Shown: positions 32,981 through 45,783 of the stretch, piece by piece
Position numbering within the stretch: position 1 is the stretch's first letter
Layout: each line of letters opens with the position of its first letter
NCBI RefSeq assembly: GCF_029962835.1
Contig: NC_080587.1
Coordinates: 58,371,528-58,435,527 of the forward strand
Source of the DNA: Magnolia sinica
Taxonomy: Eukaryota; Streptophyta; Magnoliopsida; Magnoliales; Magnoliaceae
Reading direction: 5' to 3'
DNA: 64,000 nt
Made by a program: the position numbers and the translations under genes
Notes under the pieces: model-generated
What the model was told of the DNA's origin: nothing
The model's database searches: none
Seen by the model: only the letters and a program-made list of their open reading frames with translations

Positions 32981-34414
32981 CAACCCCCAACCAGCATTTT
33001 GCTAGTCCCAAGCAAAATATGCGAAAATTACTTTCAAAACTAAAAGACAATTCCTGTAAACCCGAGTGACTTGTGAACAAATAGTCGAGATGTGAAAATT
33101 CTAAGATTCATGAATGTTGGGTATAATTCTCTCCTAGACTCAAGCACATGGTAACTTCATAATTAAGTTCAAAGTATTAATCCATCAATCAGAATAATTC
33201 TAAACATTAAGTTCCACAGGTGTATAGTGTAATCTCGGCTTTCAACATTAATACGCAACTCTCTGTTTCGGGATATCATTGGTAACCAGCAAGAGAGTCC
33301 ATGATAACCAAAACTTGCCTCGAAGATCATCTTTTCATTCCTTCAGCTTTTAATTTTTTAATTTTTTCATTAAAAGTAACGCCAAGAAGGGGAATCAAAT
33401 CCTCACCTATAGGGAGCAAACATAAGGTAAAGACTTCATACCCAATCCTTTTCAAATATCATCCATAGGGAATCGAATCCTCACCTATAGGGAGCAAACC
33501 TATGGTAAAGACTGTTCGCCCAATCCATTCAATTTTTCAAGTTGGTTCCTTTCATGTTTAGTGATTACCAAGTTAATCCTTCAATATCGAACTGAACCCT
33601 TAATGTGCAAGCGAGATGTGTTTTGTTAAATCATGACTCAATCAATGTTTACAACTTTTAATTCTGGATTAATAATTCAAACTTAATTGTGAAATCTAAA
33701 AGATATTGAATCCAAGAGTCATAAATTAGCAACATTACGTATCTTGAAATTTACAAGGAATTTAAAAAAAAATTAAAAATTTTCACAATTTTTGCTTAAG
33801 ACCAAGAAAACACTGATTAGGAAACCTAATCTCCCACTCCCAACCTAAAATCTACATTATCCTCAATGTAAAAGAAATAAATATGCAATGCACATGGGAT
33901 AACGAAAATATAAGAGGAGTGATGAAAAGATAGTACCTAGACGAAAGAATCAAGAAGCTTTCCAAAAATATCTACGTAAGAGCGGGTCAGCACAAGAGAG
34001 AAATCAACAGAAGTAAAATAAAAATAAAAATAACCAAAAATAAAGTCCTACCTACACCACTTTCGCAGGTACTCTCGATTGCATTTAGCGTATGCAACAA
34101 GCCTTTAAACCCCTAGGTTGCCCCTAGTGGACGAGTTGTAGTCTCGTGAGGGTTTGCAGCAATGTTACCCACAAACATCGAACTAACTAATTAGGAAAAT
34201 GAAATGGAATGAAAAGCTGGGTTGGCTCCCAGGAGCGCTAAGTTCACCGTCTATCCTAAAACAGAATAAAGGAAATTACCCTAGTCCTATGAAAACAGAA
34301 ATCTACCTATACCTCCATCGACTAGGAGATCAATCCGGTACACAGGATCAGTCAGAGATATGGACATGTCCTCTGAATCAAATTTCTCGACAAATGGGTT
34401 TAAGCGATATCCAT
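32981..34414 (-). other. non-coding region between integrase and 3' LTR
   Basis: No reading frame with recognisable content; the envelope-like gene of some Athila elements is not found. A roughly 75-bp tandem duplication with AATCCTCACCTATAGGGAGC lies at 33400-33535. GCATTTTGCTAGTCCCAAGC at 32993-33012 matches, inverted, the same position of the gag-only element (near 24440). Confidence 0.7.
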
Positions 34415-35491
34415 TTACTTTAAACTCCTTGCCATTGTCGGATCTCTTATCTCAACGGCCCCATAAGGATACGCGGTGACCACAATGTAAGGGCCAGCCC
34501 AACGAGATCGAAGCTTACCCGGAAAGAGATGTAATCGAGAATTATACAAAAGGACTTTTTGACTAGGTGTGAATGATTTTCGTAGAATACGTTGGTCATG
34601 AAACGCCTTCATCTTGTCCTTATAAATTCTTGAGTTCTCATCACATCATTCCGGATTTCTTCAAGTTCATTCAATTGAAGTTTACGTAGCCAGCCAGCGT
34701 TGTCCAGATTGAAATTCAGATTTTTGATCGCCCAAAGTATGCTTTATGTTCCAACTCCACAGGCAAGTGACAAGCTTTCCCATAGACAAGTCTGAAGGGA
34801 GACGTTCCAATAAGGGTTTTAAAAGCAGTACGGTATGCCCATAAGGCATCGGTCAATCGGATTGACCAATCCTTATGATTAGGGTTAACCGTTTTCTCTA
34901 GGATATGCTTGATCTCCCTATTGGAAATCTCAGCTTGTCCACTTGTCTGTGGATGGTATGGGGTGCTCACCTTATGAGAGATATCGTATTTCTTCATTAA
35001 GCTCTCGAATGATCTATTACAAAAGTATAACCCCCATCACTAATGATGGCTCGAGGCGTCCCGAACCGCAAAAGGATGTTCTCTTTTAAGAATTTAATGA
35101 CTGTGCGATGGTCATTATTTTGACACGGAATTGCTTCGACCCATTTAGTGACATAATCTACGGCGAGCAAAATATACAAATTTCCAAATGATTGGGGGAA
35201 TGGTCCCATGAAATCGATGCCCCAATAGTCAAATGCTTCTATGATAAGGATGGGATTCAAAGGCATCATATTTCGACGGGACAATCCTCCCAATTTTTTA
35301 CAACGCTCACAGGCCTTGCAAAACTCATGAGTGTCCCTGAACATAGTGGGCCAATAAAAGGCATACTGTAAAATCTTGGACGTGGTCTTTTTAGCAGAAA
35401 AGTGATCACCACAGGCCTGTGAATGACATAAGGAGATGACACTCTGATACTCGTCATCTGGCACACATCTCTTTAAATTTGGTCTGGGCAA
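34415..35491 (-). pseudogene. Athila integrase
   Basis: 35491-34997 holds the zinc-binding part (CHSQACGDHF, FCKACERCKKLG), then WGIDFMGPFPQS with the first catalytic Asp and [11 protein letters not shown] with the second. After a frameshift near 35020, 34997-34716 gives [20 protein letters not shown] with the catalytic Glu. The C-terminal [15 protein letters not shown] lies at 34612-34415 after another break. All three DDE residues survive. The product would join element DNA to the chromosome. Confidence 0.88.
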
Positions 35492-36139
35492 TATTTGAAT
35501 AAATATGGATCGTCCCAGAAAAAGTTGCGCACCTTGGTAAAGAATTTCTTCTTATCTTGTGCAGTCCAATGCGTCAGTATGGAACCTATGGAAAGATAAT
35601 TGGCAATATCAGTGAACCAAGGCGAATGGGAGACTCTGAACAGTTGTTCATCAGGGAACATGTCATTGATATGGGTCGTTTCAGGGGAATCAGAAGTATG
35701 AAGGTGAGACAGATGATCGGCCACTACGTTCTCTACTCCCTTTTTATCTTTAATTTTCAAATCAAATTTTTAGAGTAGAAGGATACATCGTATCCAACGG
35801 GGGTTAAAATCATTCTTTGAAAGAATATACTTAAGTGCCGCATGATCGGTGTAGATAATGGTCTTGGATCCGTTCAGGTAGGATCTAAATTTATCCAAAG
35901 CAAACACTATGGCTAGGAGTTCCTTTTCCATAGTCGAGTAGTTCACTTGGGCGGAATTTAAAGTTCTACTTGCGTAATGAATGACGTAGGGCCTCTTATT
36001 CTTTCTCCGGCCTAGAACCGCTCCAAGAGCATAATCGAAGCATCGCACATAAGCTCAAAAGGAAGGCTCCAATCGGGTGGTCGTATGATAGGTGCATGGT
36101 TAACATGCCCTTAAGCTTGGTGAAAGCTTCTGGCATTGC
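35473..36139 (-). pseudogene. Athila RNase H
   Basis: 36048-35770 has DYALGAVLGRR, PYVIHYASRTLNSAQVNYS, MEKELLAIVFALDKFRSYL and IYTDHAALKYILSK, the standard LTR-retrotransposon RNase H. 35760-35473 continues with IKDKKGVENVVADHLSHL and the connector to integrase. A frame change separates the two parts and another lies near 36050-36139. Confidence 0.87.
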
Positions 36140-37250
36140 TTAGTCCACTCGTATGGTGCATCCTTTTCGAAGATTACATAAGGGACGAGAGAGGAGACTA
36201 AAGTCCTTTATGAATCGTCTATAAAACCTTGCGTGTCCTAAGAAGGATCGCACATCTCTGATGTTCTTGGGTGGAGGTAGGTTAGAGATAAGATCGATTT
36301 TTGCCTTATCCACCTCAATTCCTTTGGACGAGATAATATGTCCAAGGACAATTCCCTTATGAACCATGAAATGGCACTTCTCCCAATGAACTACCAAGTT
36401 CTTCTCTTCACATCTTTTCAGCACACATTTAAGACTCTCCAAGCACTCTCTGAAAGATGAACCAAAAATAGAGAAATCATCCATGAAGACTTCTAGATAT
36501 TTTCCCACCATGTCGGAAAAGATACTCATCATACATCGAAAGGTGGCGGGGCATTACATAATCGAATGGCATTCTTCCGTAGGCAAAGGTGCCATAGGGA
36601 CATGTAAATGTGTTCTTTTCCGATCCTTAGGGGCGATTTCAATCTGATTGTAGCCCGAATACCCGTCAAGGAAACAATAATAGGAATGACCAGCTAGCCT
36701 TTCCAAGATTTGATCAATGAAGGGCAAAGGAAAGTGGTCCTTCCTCGTGACGGTATTCAGCTTCCTATAGTCAATGCACATTCTCCAACTAGTAGTAACT
36801 CTAGTTGGCACGAGTTCATTATTGGCATTGGCTACGATGGTGATCCCGGACTTCTTAGGAACTACCTGAGTTGGACTCACCCATTGACTATCGGATATGA
36901 GGTATATGATACCCACATCCAATAGTTTAAGAACCTCGGCCTTAACCACTTCCCTCATGTTTGGATTTAGTCTACGTTGTGATTGCCGAGCGGTCTTAGC
37001 ATTATCCTCAAGATATATGCGGTGAGTACAAATCGAGGGGTCGATTCCCTTGAGGTCCGCTATCGTCCATCCAAGGGCTCCCTTATGCTCAATGAGAGTA
37101 GATATGAGCATACTCTCCTGTTCTTTCTCCAGGTGGGCAGAGATCACCACCGGGTATGTCTCATCTTGACCTAAATAGACATATTTCAAATCAGAGGGCA
37201 AAGGTTTTAGGTCAAGCTTCGGTGGCTTGAGGTTAGACGGTAGAGGCACT
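36140..37250 (-). pseudogene. Athila reverse transcriptase
   Basis: Open with the protease down to 36554: LEVGI-type VLKLLDVGIIYLISDSQW, VSPTQVVPKKSG, WRMCIDYRKLNTVTRKDHFP, CFLDGYSGYNQIEIAPKD. A frameshift near 36570 separates it from 36532-36140, which carries YLEVFMDDFSIFG with the catalytic DD, GIVLGHIISSKGIEVDKAKI and VRSFLGHARFYRRFIKDFS. The 500-aa uninterrupted stretch ending at 36554 is the longest coding segment in the window. Confidence 0.9.
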
Positions 37251-37499
37251 ACATCAGTTTGGGGCAACTCTTCAAATTGTGGCCTCCACCGGTTAACTTC
37301 AAGTACCGGTGCAGTATCAAGCAAGGCACACGTCTCCCTAATCATGTCATCATCAAAATCATGGGAGTGGGCCAGACACGTCTCTAGAGGGTCAGAGGAT
37401 AAGGTCAGAGGTGTCGTATCTTCCACTAAAGAGTCAATCATGTTAATGTCGTGGAAATCGTCATCATCCTCTAAGTTTCTGCCATTATTGAAAAAGATG

Positions 37500-38056
37500 T
37501 TTGACTCCAATGTCATATTCCCAAAAGACATAGTTATGACACCATTCCTATAATTGATAATTACGTTTGAAGTGGCAAGGAATGGGCGACCAAGAATGAC
37601 GGGAATATGAGTGTTCATGTTATTGATGGGTTTGGTGTCCAGGATGATAAAATCTACAGGGTAGTAAAATCTATCAACTTGGACCAACACATCCTCAATT
37701 ATCCCTCTTGGTACATGAACAGAGTGATCAGCAAGTTGTAGTGTGGTTAGGGTGGGTTTTAATTTTCCCAAACCTAACTGTCTGTATACCGAGTAGGGAA
37801 TCAGATTGACGCTCTCTCCTAAGTCAAGAAGTGCATGATCAATTCGATGGTCCCTAATTACACATGATATGGTTGGGCTACCGAGATCTTTGAATTTCTG
37901 TGGCACGTCTTGCTTTAGGATGACACTCACTTTCTCGGTTAAGAAAATCTTTTTTTGAATACTCTGACGTCGTTTGGTCGTGCATAAGTTTTTTAGGAAT
38001 TTGGCATATGAAGGTATCTGTTTTACAACATCAAGTAGAGGAATGTTGACTTTCAC
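37500..38056 (-). pseudogene. Athila aspartic protease
   Basis: HALLDLGESVNLIPYSVYRQ has the Athila protease active-site context, but with Glu where the related element has Ala (DLGAS). Then RGIIEDVLVQVDRFYYPVDF and IPVILGRPFLATSNVIINYR. It is continuous with RT downstream; upstream a TAA stop at about 38055 separates it from the gag linker. Confidence 0.87.
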
Positions 38057-39676
38057 TTATTTCAATACCTCTAGGATATCCTGAGAGTTAGAGAGAGGTT
38101 TTGGTGCGACCAACAGTTGGGGAAATGGAGTAACTAGCTTTTCTAGAAGTTCCGGTTCTAATTTTTGTGGGGCCTCACTAGATCCATCATTGTTGTCCTC
38201 TTCTGGTTCTTGAGGCTTTTCAGGCCTAACCGGGAGGGTTTTATCAATGATCTTCCCACTCCTAAGAGTGGTGATGGATTTAGCGTGCCCCATTTGATTT
38301 GAAGAGCTGGGATCACTTATCTCGTATTGCGGTTTAGGATTGGGGAGCGGTTGTGCAGGAAGCATCCCCTTTTCTATAACCGTCATACGTGAGTCCATCT
38401 TTTGCATAAAATCTCGCATTGCCTGGGTCAGCTCTTGCATGGAATTTTGAACCGGTTCTTCTTGAGGTTTCCCCTGATTTGGATTTTGATTGAAGAAACC
38501 TTGAGGGGTAGCAGTTTGTCCATTTCTCCAACTAAAGTTTGGATGATTTTTCTAACCAGGATTGTACGTATTAGAGGTTGGTCCATTGAAAGGTCTTTGA
38601 TAATTATTTACGGCATTGGATTGTTCATTCAACACTTCTCGAAAGGCGGGTATTGTAGGACAATTTTCAGTTGTATGAATGTTGCAATCACAGATGCCGC
38701 AAACACTTTCATTAACCTTATCCTTCTTTCCTTCCATGGCCTCAACTTTCCTTATGAGCGTAGTCACTTTACACTTGAGATCATCCTCTTCTTTCAAGAG
38801 ATACAATCCACCTTTCTCCTTTAATTGAGTCGGCCTAGACGTGGTGTTCGACTTTGGGTAATAGTCCCATGATTGTGTTTTTTCAGCAAGACTATCGAGG
38901 TAATCCCATACCTCGTCAACATTTTTATTAATGAATTCTCCATTACACATTGTCTCGACCATTTGGCGCATGGAAGATGTCAGTCCATCGTAGAAAAAAT
39001 TTGTAATGCGCCACGTTTCAAAGCCGTGTTGTGGGCATGAACTGACCAAATCCTTGAACCTTTCCCAACATTGGTAAAATGTTTCATCCTCCTTTTGGGT
39101 GAAGTTCATGATTGCTTTTCTAAGGGTAATCGTTTTATGATGTGGAAAAAATTTCTTTATAAATTCCCTCTGCATATCATTCCATGTGCCAATGGATCTA
39201 GGACGCAGTGAATGTAACCACGTCTTAGCCTTCTCCTTTAAGGAAAAAGGAAAGAGTCTCATACTGTGTCCTCGGACACATTTTGAAAATATAAAGTGGT
39301 TGATCTCATCAAACTCTTTTAAATGTAGATATGGTTCTTGATTCAAGCTCATGGAACTTAGGAAGGAGTTGGATAACCCCGGCTTGATGTCCATATGTCC
39401 TGCATTTTTAGGAAAAATCATACATGAGGGCATACTCACCCCCGGTTGTAAATAATCTCGTAAAGTACGTGGCGGGGGTGCTTGATACACCTCATTCTCA
39501 TCTTGAATGTTCTCCACCCTAGGTTGGGGTAGAAGAGGTTGGTTTTCAGCCATCACTTCAATTAACTCAGGGGATTTCGAGTGGTGTTTAGTCCTGCGAT
39601 GGATTGTCAACCCCTCAACCAATCCTCCTTCAGTCAAGAGAAGTCGAGTGTTGTCACGAGCCCACTTGGGCATGAA
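38057..39676 (-). pseudogene. Athila gag
   Basis: 39673-38552 is one 373-aa frame starting MPKWARDNTRLLL, with RTLRDYLQPGVSMPS, FSLKEKAKTWLHSLRPRSIG, ETFYQCWERFKDLVSSCPQHG, FFYDGLTSSMRQMVETMC and a Cys/His motif CGICDCNIHTTENCP near its end. A stop and frame change near 38545 lead to 38440-38057 (ITTLRSGKIIDKT, PLSNSQDILEVLK). It is better preserved than the gag of the gag-only element. Confidence 0.9.
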
Positions 39677-39799
39677 ACACTTGCAACCCTCAATTAAATT
39701 TGAAACCTAATCCTAAGAAAGGAAAAGAAAATCTAGAAAGAAAGAGAGAGTTGGAAAGAAGTTACCAAATTGAAAGCCCTAAGTAACAACACCTGCAAA

Positions 39800-40340
39800 A
39801 GAAAACAAAATAAGTCAGTAACAAAATAAGTGAGATTCTAGAAATAGAGAGTCTAATAAAAGAAAGATAGAAGTAACTAGTTTCTAAAAGAAGAAATTCC
39901 TAAAGGAAAGTGAAAATTTCTAAAATAAATTAGGAAAGTCCTAAATTAGAAAATAGGTTACTAAAAGAGATCTGAAAAATTGAAAGTCGAGAAAGAACTT
40001 ACCGAATTAGAAATTTCTATCTTAAAGGCCTACAAAAATAGAAAGTTAATTTCTAAAAGAGGAAATAACTAACCTAGTTTCTAAAAACAAAAGAGGAAAG
40101 TTTCTAAAAATAAACTATTTCTTAAAAATAAAAAAATACTAGAATTAAAAAATTTCTAAAACTCAAACCCTAATTCTAAAAATAGAATAGTAGAGACATT
40201 AGAAAGGGATTACTAATTTAGAAACTTATGTCAGATCCTACAAAACAGGAAACAAGTTAGTTCTAGAAATTAAATAGAAATAAAAATCTAAAATTAAAGT
40301 TAGAAAAATCCTAATCTCAAACTAATTCTAAAATTAATTA
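39800..40340 (-). repeat. T-rich leader repeat of the Athila element
   Basis: On the minus strand, tandem degenerate TTTTTAGAAACTAACTTTC and CTAATTTATTTTAGAAATTT units, equivalent in position and sequence type to 19370-20060. It lies between the primer-binding site and the gag start. Confidence 0.78.
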
Positions 40341-40362
40341 ATTTCAGAAAAACGTAACCGTT

Positions 40363-40386
40363 AGTCCCCGGCAACGGCGCCAAAAA
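40363..40386 (-). other. primer-binding site of the Athila element
   Basis: Minus-strand TTTTTGGCGCCGTTGCCGGG, the consensus-like form of the site seen in altered form at 19297-19316. Confidence 0.85.
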
Positions 40387-40388
40387 CT

Positions 40389-42545
40389 TATTCACTCCCC
40401 AAGTGTAGGGTTGTGATGTAGTAATAAACTCGGTGAGACCGAGGTCGAATCACAAGGGACTGATATCCGTACGTTATCTGAAACTAACTAGAACTAAAAC
40501 TAGAATGAGATGAAATCTAATTCGAGTTGTAATTTGAGGAATAAGAGTGAAATATTAATCGAAAACTTAAATAATTCAGAGGAAGGAAACTAGGGATTCA
40601 GAGGATCCACTTGTAGAAATCAGGGAAATCTTATGCCTGCATCAAGAATCATGGAAATTAAACTGAACTTACTTGATTTAGTTTTCACGAGATGAAAGGT
40701 ATATGAATTAGAATGGATTCCATCACCAAACTATGCCCAGGAGACAAAGCAAACAACAGAATTAAACTAATTACCAACCAATCAATAATGCATGAAGGTT
40801 AGGAAGGATACCGTCATTCAACCATGCCCATGAGACGATGGTGAACAACAGGGCTTCCTGACGTCATAAACATCAAAAGGAGAAAGAAAGACTCAAAGTC
40901 ATCGAAGATCTATTGTAATTATCCACAACAAACCATAAAAAATGAAAGTATTCCTTTTAATTGAACTAAATCAACATCAGGCCTAAACAAGAGGCACAAG
41001 CAAAGTCTCTCCCATCGACTACAAGCTTCACCTCTTAGCCCTAGCTAATAGGTTTAGCCGACCATGATTGGCTAAATCAAAAATAAATAAAAAGAAGGAG
41101 AAAAGAAAAGAAAAACCCAAATAACTCTACTCCCTCTCTCTGCTCACGTCCAGCCCTCCCACCAAATTCCCCCTCCTGTTCTCAAGCTCCTTGCCTTTTA
41201 TAATAATAGAAAGGTCAATGGAAGAAGGTGTTCTCTCGCAGCTTGTCTACAACAGAACCGGACTCCAAAATACGCAGGACTGTGCGTAAATCAACTTACG
41301 CTGATTCTTGGTAGGACCCATTCTTGAGGCCGAAGAAGAGATCCACTCCGTCCATTGGCTTCAGGACGAAGAACCATCCAGACTTGCTCGGTTTTGGGTC
41401 CAAACCGAGGTGGCCCATGAGATCTTCATTCCGCCGTCCCTCTTGCATTTAAACGGTTAAAAATCTCTGCTGCCTCTAGAATTACGTCACCTAGGTTAGG
41501 ATGATGGGGAGCGTGGGCTTCTTATGGATGGTCCAGATCCGACCGATGAAGTACGGTGGTGGCCCACAAGATTACTCCATAGGCTCTGTTCTTGCGTAAA
41601 CAGAGAAAAAACGGATTTCTTCCGCTGTGCTGCTGGCGGGACCCATGCTTAAATTCAGTTGGGAAATCCACACCATCCATTGAAATCCTGGCGAAAATCC
41701 AGTCAGGAATGAGTAGTTTTGGTAGGTTCTTCTGTGGCCCACTGTACTAACTCAATTTTCCGTTCATCTTACGTCTTTTGACGATCCACATGCATACACG
41801 TGTATGGGTCCAAAATTCCACCTAGGTGAGGGTATTCCCTACCCCAGAGACACCATGGACGGCTCTAATCATCAAAATATGATATAGGTGGGACCCACTA
41901 GCTTAAAACGGACGGACAACATTCGTCCGCTGTCCCTGTGTAAGAAGAAGACGGGTCAGCCTATCTTTGACCGGGCTGACCGTCTGGTCACCGCCGGTGC
42001 GTGTACACTATGTACAACGCACTATACATGTAGGGTCCACTGTGATGTTTGTGAGACATCCGCTCTGTCTATTTGATGTGTTACTCTATTTAAGGCGTTG
42101 AGAACAAAATTAAAGCATTTTCAGATACCAGGCAGGCCCCAAATCATTGATTTATGGGCTGATCTGTCCATTGGGCCACTTTCAGAGGGATCCAATGGCT
42201 AAAATTTGACGTGTACGGTTAGTTTTTGGTCCTCAAGCTATGTATAGAGTTTTGAGCCGAACAGATGATGGAAACCCGGTGATCTTGCATTCTGGCTGAC
42301 TTTCAGGCCGCTTGAGCTTCAGTTTCTCGATTTTCGCAGATCCTTGGCGTGTAATTCCATCAATATTGGTCCCCTAGAGTCCGTCCCTTGCCTTTAGTAT
42401 CATCAGAGCGTTAAATCTATGCTTTAAGCTTCCTTTTCATTCCATGCTCGTAAATACCCTCTGCATCACAAACATAATTAAAGCGGACCATTAAACGATA
42501 TCATGTTCGTAAATCCAAGCAATAATCGGGATCTAATATGCAATA
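40389..42545 (-). repeat. 5' LTR of the Athila element
   Basis: About 2.16 kb, matching 31011-32980 over its outer 1.95 kb. A minus-strand TATAAAAGG is at 41194-41202. The last 14 bp of its outer end are missing at the junction with TGTAACGACC (42546). Confidence 0.88.
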
Positions 42546-45460
42546 TGTAACGACCTTGGAAATTTTGTGCTAATCTTTCCTTAAGTAGTGTTTTTGGGGT
42601 AATTAGTGCTATACTCGATTGCTTGAAATTCACATCAATCACTTTAAATTGTATCTGCATGACTTAAAACTTGTAGATTAGTTAGCGCTATGTTACTCTG
42701 AAATCTGGGATCCATCGCTAAATCTAGTTATTTGGAAGTTCTGGATCAGACCTGGACCGCGCGTCGAAAGTCTGATAGCGATGATCTTAGGCTATTTTGG
42801 TCACCATGTTGGACTTGGCCATCACCTCAAAAATCAAGTCCATGTGATGTTCTGGGTCGATTTGATTGAGTCCGGAGTGAAGAGTGTGAGAACGGTTGGA
42901 AATTTAATAAGCTTTTATGAAATCTGAGTCGTGTCGCTTGCGCGATGATTTTAAGCTATCTGACCGTTGGATTCTGACCCAATTTCACCCTCTGATCAGG
43001 GAAGGTGGCCCAGGCATATCCTTGTGCTTGTGGACCTGATCGAGTTTCCGTGACCGTTGAATTGAGTGTGGTCCGCCACGGCTGATCTGAAGAGCCGGTC
43101 GGTACGAAAACTCAGCCTGACCTAGATCCATGGTCAGTGAGCTTAAGTCCGACCTTTCGTGGTTTTAGGCCCACCAGAAGTGCTTCGTTGGATCGAGAGA
43201 GGCTTGTTTTGGTTATACCTTAAGTATACCTTGGCCCTGGGGTTATTTTCATCAATATGAGGCCTATTTATAGTCCTTAAAACCTAGCTCTCTTTTCCAT
43301 ACGAATTTTCTCTAACCCTAGCTTGGAGAGAGAGTGGAAAAGAGAGAGATAGTGAGAGAGTAGTTGGTGAATCATCTTGGATTCTTTCCTGTTCTTCTTC
43401 ATCTTTGAACCTTCACTTTGAATCATTATTCTGACGATTCTGAGTTCATCTTGGGGTAAGTTAACCTAACCCTAACCTGTGTTAGAGCTTAGATTAGTCT
43501 TAGTGTTGTTGTGTCTCATTTCTATCCTTATTTTAGGGTATTCTATCGCCGTTGACGAAGACAACTCGTCTAAATCAGTTCGGTGTTCTTTTCTAGCTTA
43601 AGGTGCGGACTTTAAGTGTATAGGTTATGGTTTTCAAGGCTTTCAATGCCAATGAATGATTTATTCTTATTATGGATGAGATTTCACATGCTAAATGTTG
43701 TGTTTATGTTGCGTTCCTGATATGCATGTGTTATATTGAGATTTGTGTATTCTATGTGTATGTATAAAGTACCGTATACGTATAAAATATGCACTTGTGT
43801 TTGCCATGATTATTTGGCATGTATGTATGCTAGATGCTTGTATGACAACTCCTTGGTAAAAGGAATTGTCCAAATGTGTGTTTTTCAACATACGTCATAT
43901 ATGTTGTTCCATGTATGCTAAGTGTTTGTAGAAATGCATGAATGATCTAAAGTGTAACTTATTACACTAATGGCGGGCGTTGAGAAGTGATTTTCAACAC
44001 CCTATTGATGTGCATGATTTCCTTCTTGCTAGTTACATTCCATGTTATTTAATTTCAAGCATTTCTTATGCTTACATTTATGTTAAGTTGATATTCTTCA
44101 GATGCTTGAGTACCACTTGAATTAAGTTGTTGCTCCTTACTGTTTTACATTCAATATGAATATCTGTAGTAGTGTAAGGTGTGTGGGACTATGCATTAGT
44201 CCAGGAAATCGGTAATCGGCCTTAAGATCGTGGCTGAGGTTGCTTTCGCCACGTAGGTCGTGATTAGACGAACCCGAGTCGTATTAGAGTTGTCGGCAGT
44301 GGTTTGGCCACGCAGAGTGTTTGCGCACTCTATATCGTTTAACCCAACGTGCGCTCGTACTAGTCGAGTTTGTCAAATAACCCGATTGTCCGATGTATGT
44401 TCACCATGTATGGACGCCATTGTTTGAATCTAGGGTACCGAACTTACCAGTGAAATCCTATTAACCTTGGTACCTTGATCCGCTAAGACTCATGAGCCAG
44501 ACATGGTGGTATGAGACTCCGTGGTCGAGCTGTCGGCCTACGCTGGGGTGACGAGCCTCCCCGTAGTGACCAGTGAGCAACCAAACTCGTGAGCCGATTA
44601 TGGTGGTATGGGACACTATATTCGTGCTGTCGGCCTACATTGATTGGTGACGAGCCCTTTGTAGTGACCTCGAGCATGCCTGGATACCGCATTGAGGTGA
44701 GGAGCCTTGGTGTAGTAACGAAGGTATGATAGGCGTGCATTGATTGGTGACGAGCCCTTTGTAACGACCTCAAAATATATGATCGTATGAGATATCTAGG
44801 ACTGACGACCTTAGAATGGATCGCCGTTTGGATAGGTGATATGAGGAAGGTATCTTAGCTTCCCAATCCTGCTGTATGAAAAAGGACTAATAACAACTTA
44901 GTAATCATATCCATGCACCGCATTTGCATGTGCTTTGTAGATGTGGCGCACTTTGAGGTGGTGTCATGCGTAACGTAATATAAAGACGCTGTGGGTGTAC
45001 GCGTGAGGGCACGCATCATTCTGCATACATCCTTGCATTAACAAGAGTACTTAGGACTTATTTAATTGTTCTGTTTTATCATTACTGCTTGGTTGAACTG
45101 ATAACATGTTAACCAGTACCTTATTGTTCCACAGAGTTGGTCACTCACTCCCATGTTTCTGGGGCGGTGTTAAACACCCACCAGACTCTAGGTTCTGATG
45201 TTGCAGATGTGGATGCGACTTCTGAGGCAGAGCGGGAGATGGATGATGATGAGGCTGCTTTCTCTTATATGCAGTTTTCAGACGGGTTCTAGCGAGCCTT
45301 GTTCTGATGCGCGGGATGCTGGGATTATTTTTAAGAATTTAAATGATGTAACTTGATACTTGTAATTTTGTTAAGTAACACTTTCATACGACTTGGTTGG
45401 TGAATGTACTTCAGGGATTTACACTTGTACACATATATTTCTATAAGTCTTCCGCTTGCT
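42546..45460 (+). mobile_element. long LTR, chromovirus (Tekay/Del)-like, right end missing
   Basis: Begins TGTAACGACC, with a TATA sequence (TATTTATA, 43265-43272) followed by a GA-rich leader and GGTAAGTT-type sequence. It shares GAGCTGTCGGCCTACGCTGGG (read in two parts near 44528-44548) and GAGTTGGTCACTCACTCCC with 56401-59922. It contains short imperfect repeats around GTGACGAGCC at 44550-44760. No protein domain. The expected ...GTTACA end is absent; at 45461 the sequence switches to the second copy of the 330-bp repeat. Confidence 0.65.
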
Positions 45461-45783
45461 ATCTTCGATAATTTAATATTTGATTTTCAAGTTTTATGTA
45501 AGAATTTATAGTTTTTTGATAAATATATTTTTATTCAGATTAGATGTACTTTGTTTCAAAACTTCTACTAGGTTTTCTCACTGAGTTGTCTACGTCACCA
45601 ACTATTATGGATGTTGAATTTTAGGGCAAGGTATCACTTGGTTACATGATGAGAGGATTACTAATTACCTTTATTTTATTTAAATTTAGTTTTCTTTAAA
45701 AGATTTAGACTTAATTGCAATGGAATTTGAGTGGAAAGTTATATGACTTTTGATTTAGTATAATAAGATGTGAATGTTGTTAT
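45461..45783. repeat. second copy of the 330-bp repeat
   Basis: Copy of 30673-31010, from ATCTTCGATAATTTAATATT to TGTTAT. The pair encloses the Athila element and the chromovirus-like LTR. The right boundary overlaps the first six bases of a Tat-type LTR. Confidence 0.85.

Larger units (their letters stand above)
31011..42545 (-). mobile_element. Athila-type Ty3/gypsy retrotransposon, nearly complete
   Basis: On the minus strand: 5' LTR (42545-40389), primer-binding site, repeated leader, gag, protease, RT, RNase H, integrase, long non-coding region, 3' LTR (32980-31011). All pol domains can be found in order, so this is an autonomous type inactivated by a modest number of stops and frameshifts. 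Both outer ends are damaged: the left LTR lacks the counterpart of 40389-40597, and the right LTR lacks its last 14 bp where another LTR begins. Therefore no target duplication can be read. The envelope-like ORF of some Athila elements is absent. Confidence 0.88.

Noticed and set aside
32981-34414. Envelope-like ORF expected in some Athila elements
   Set aside because: No frame of useful length or transmembrane character is present on the element's strand.
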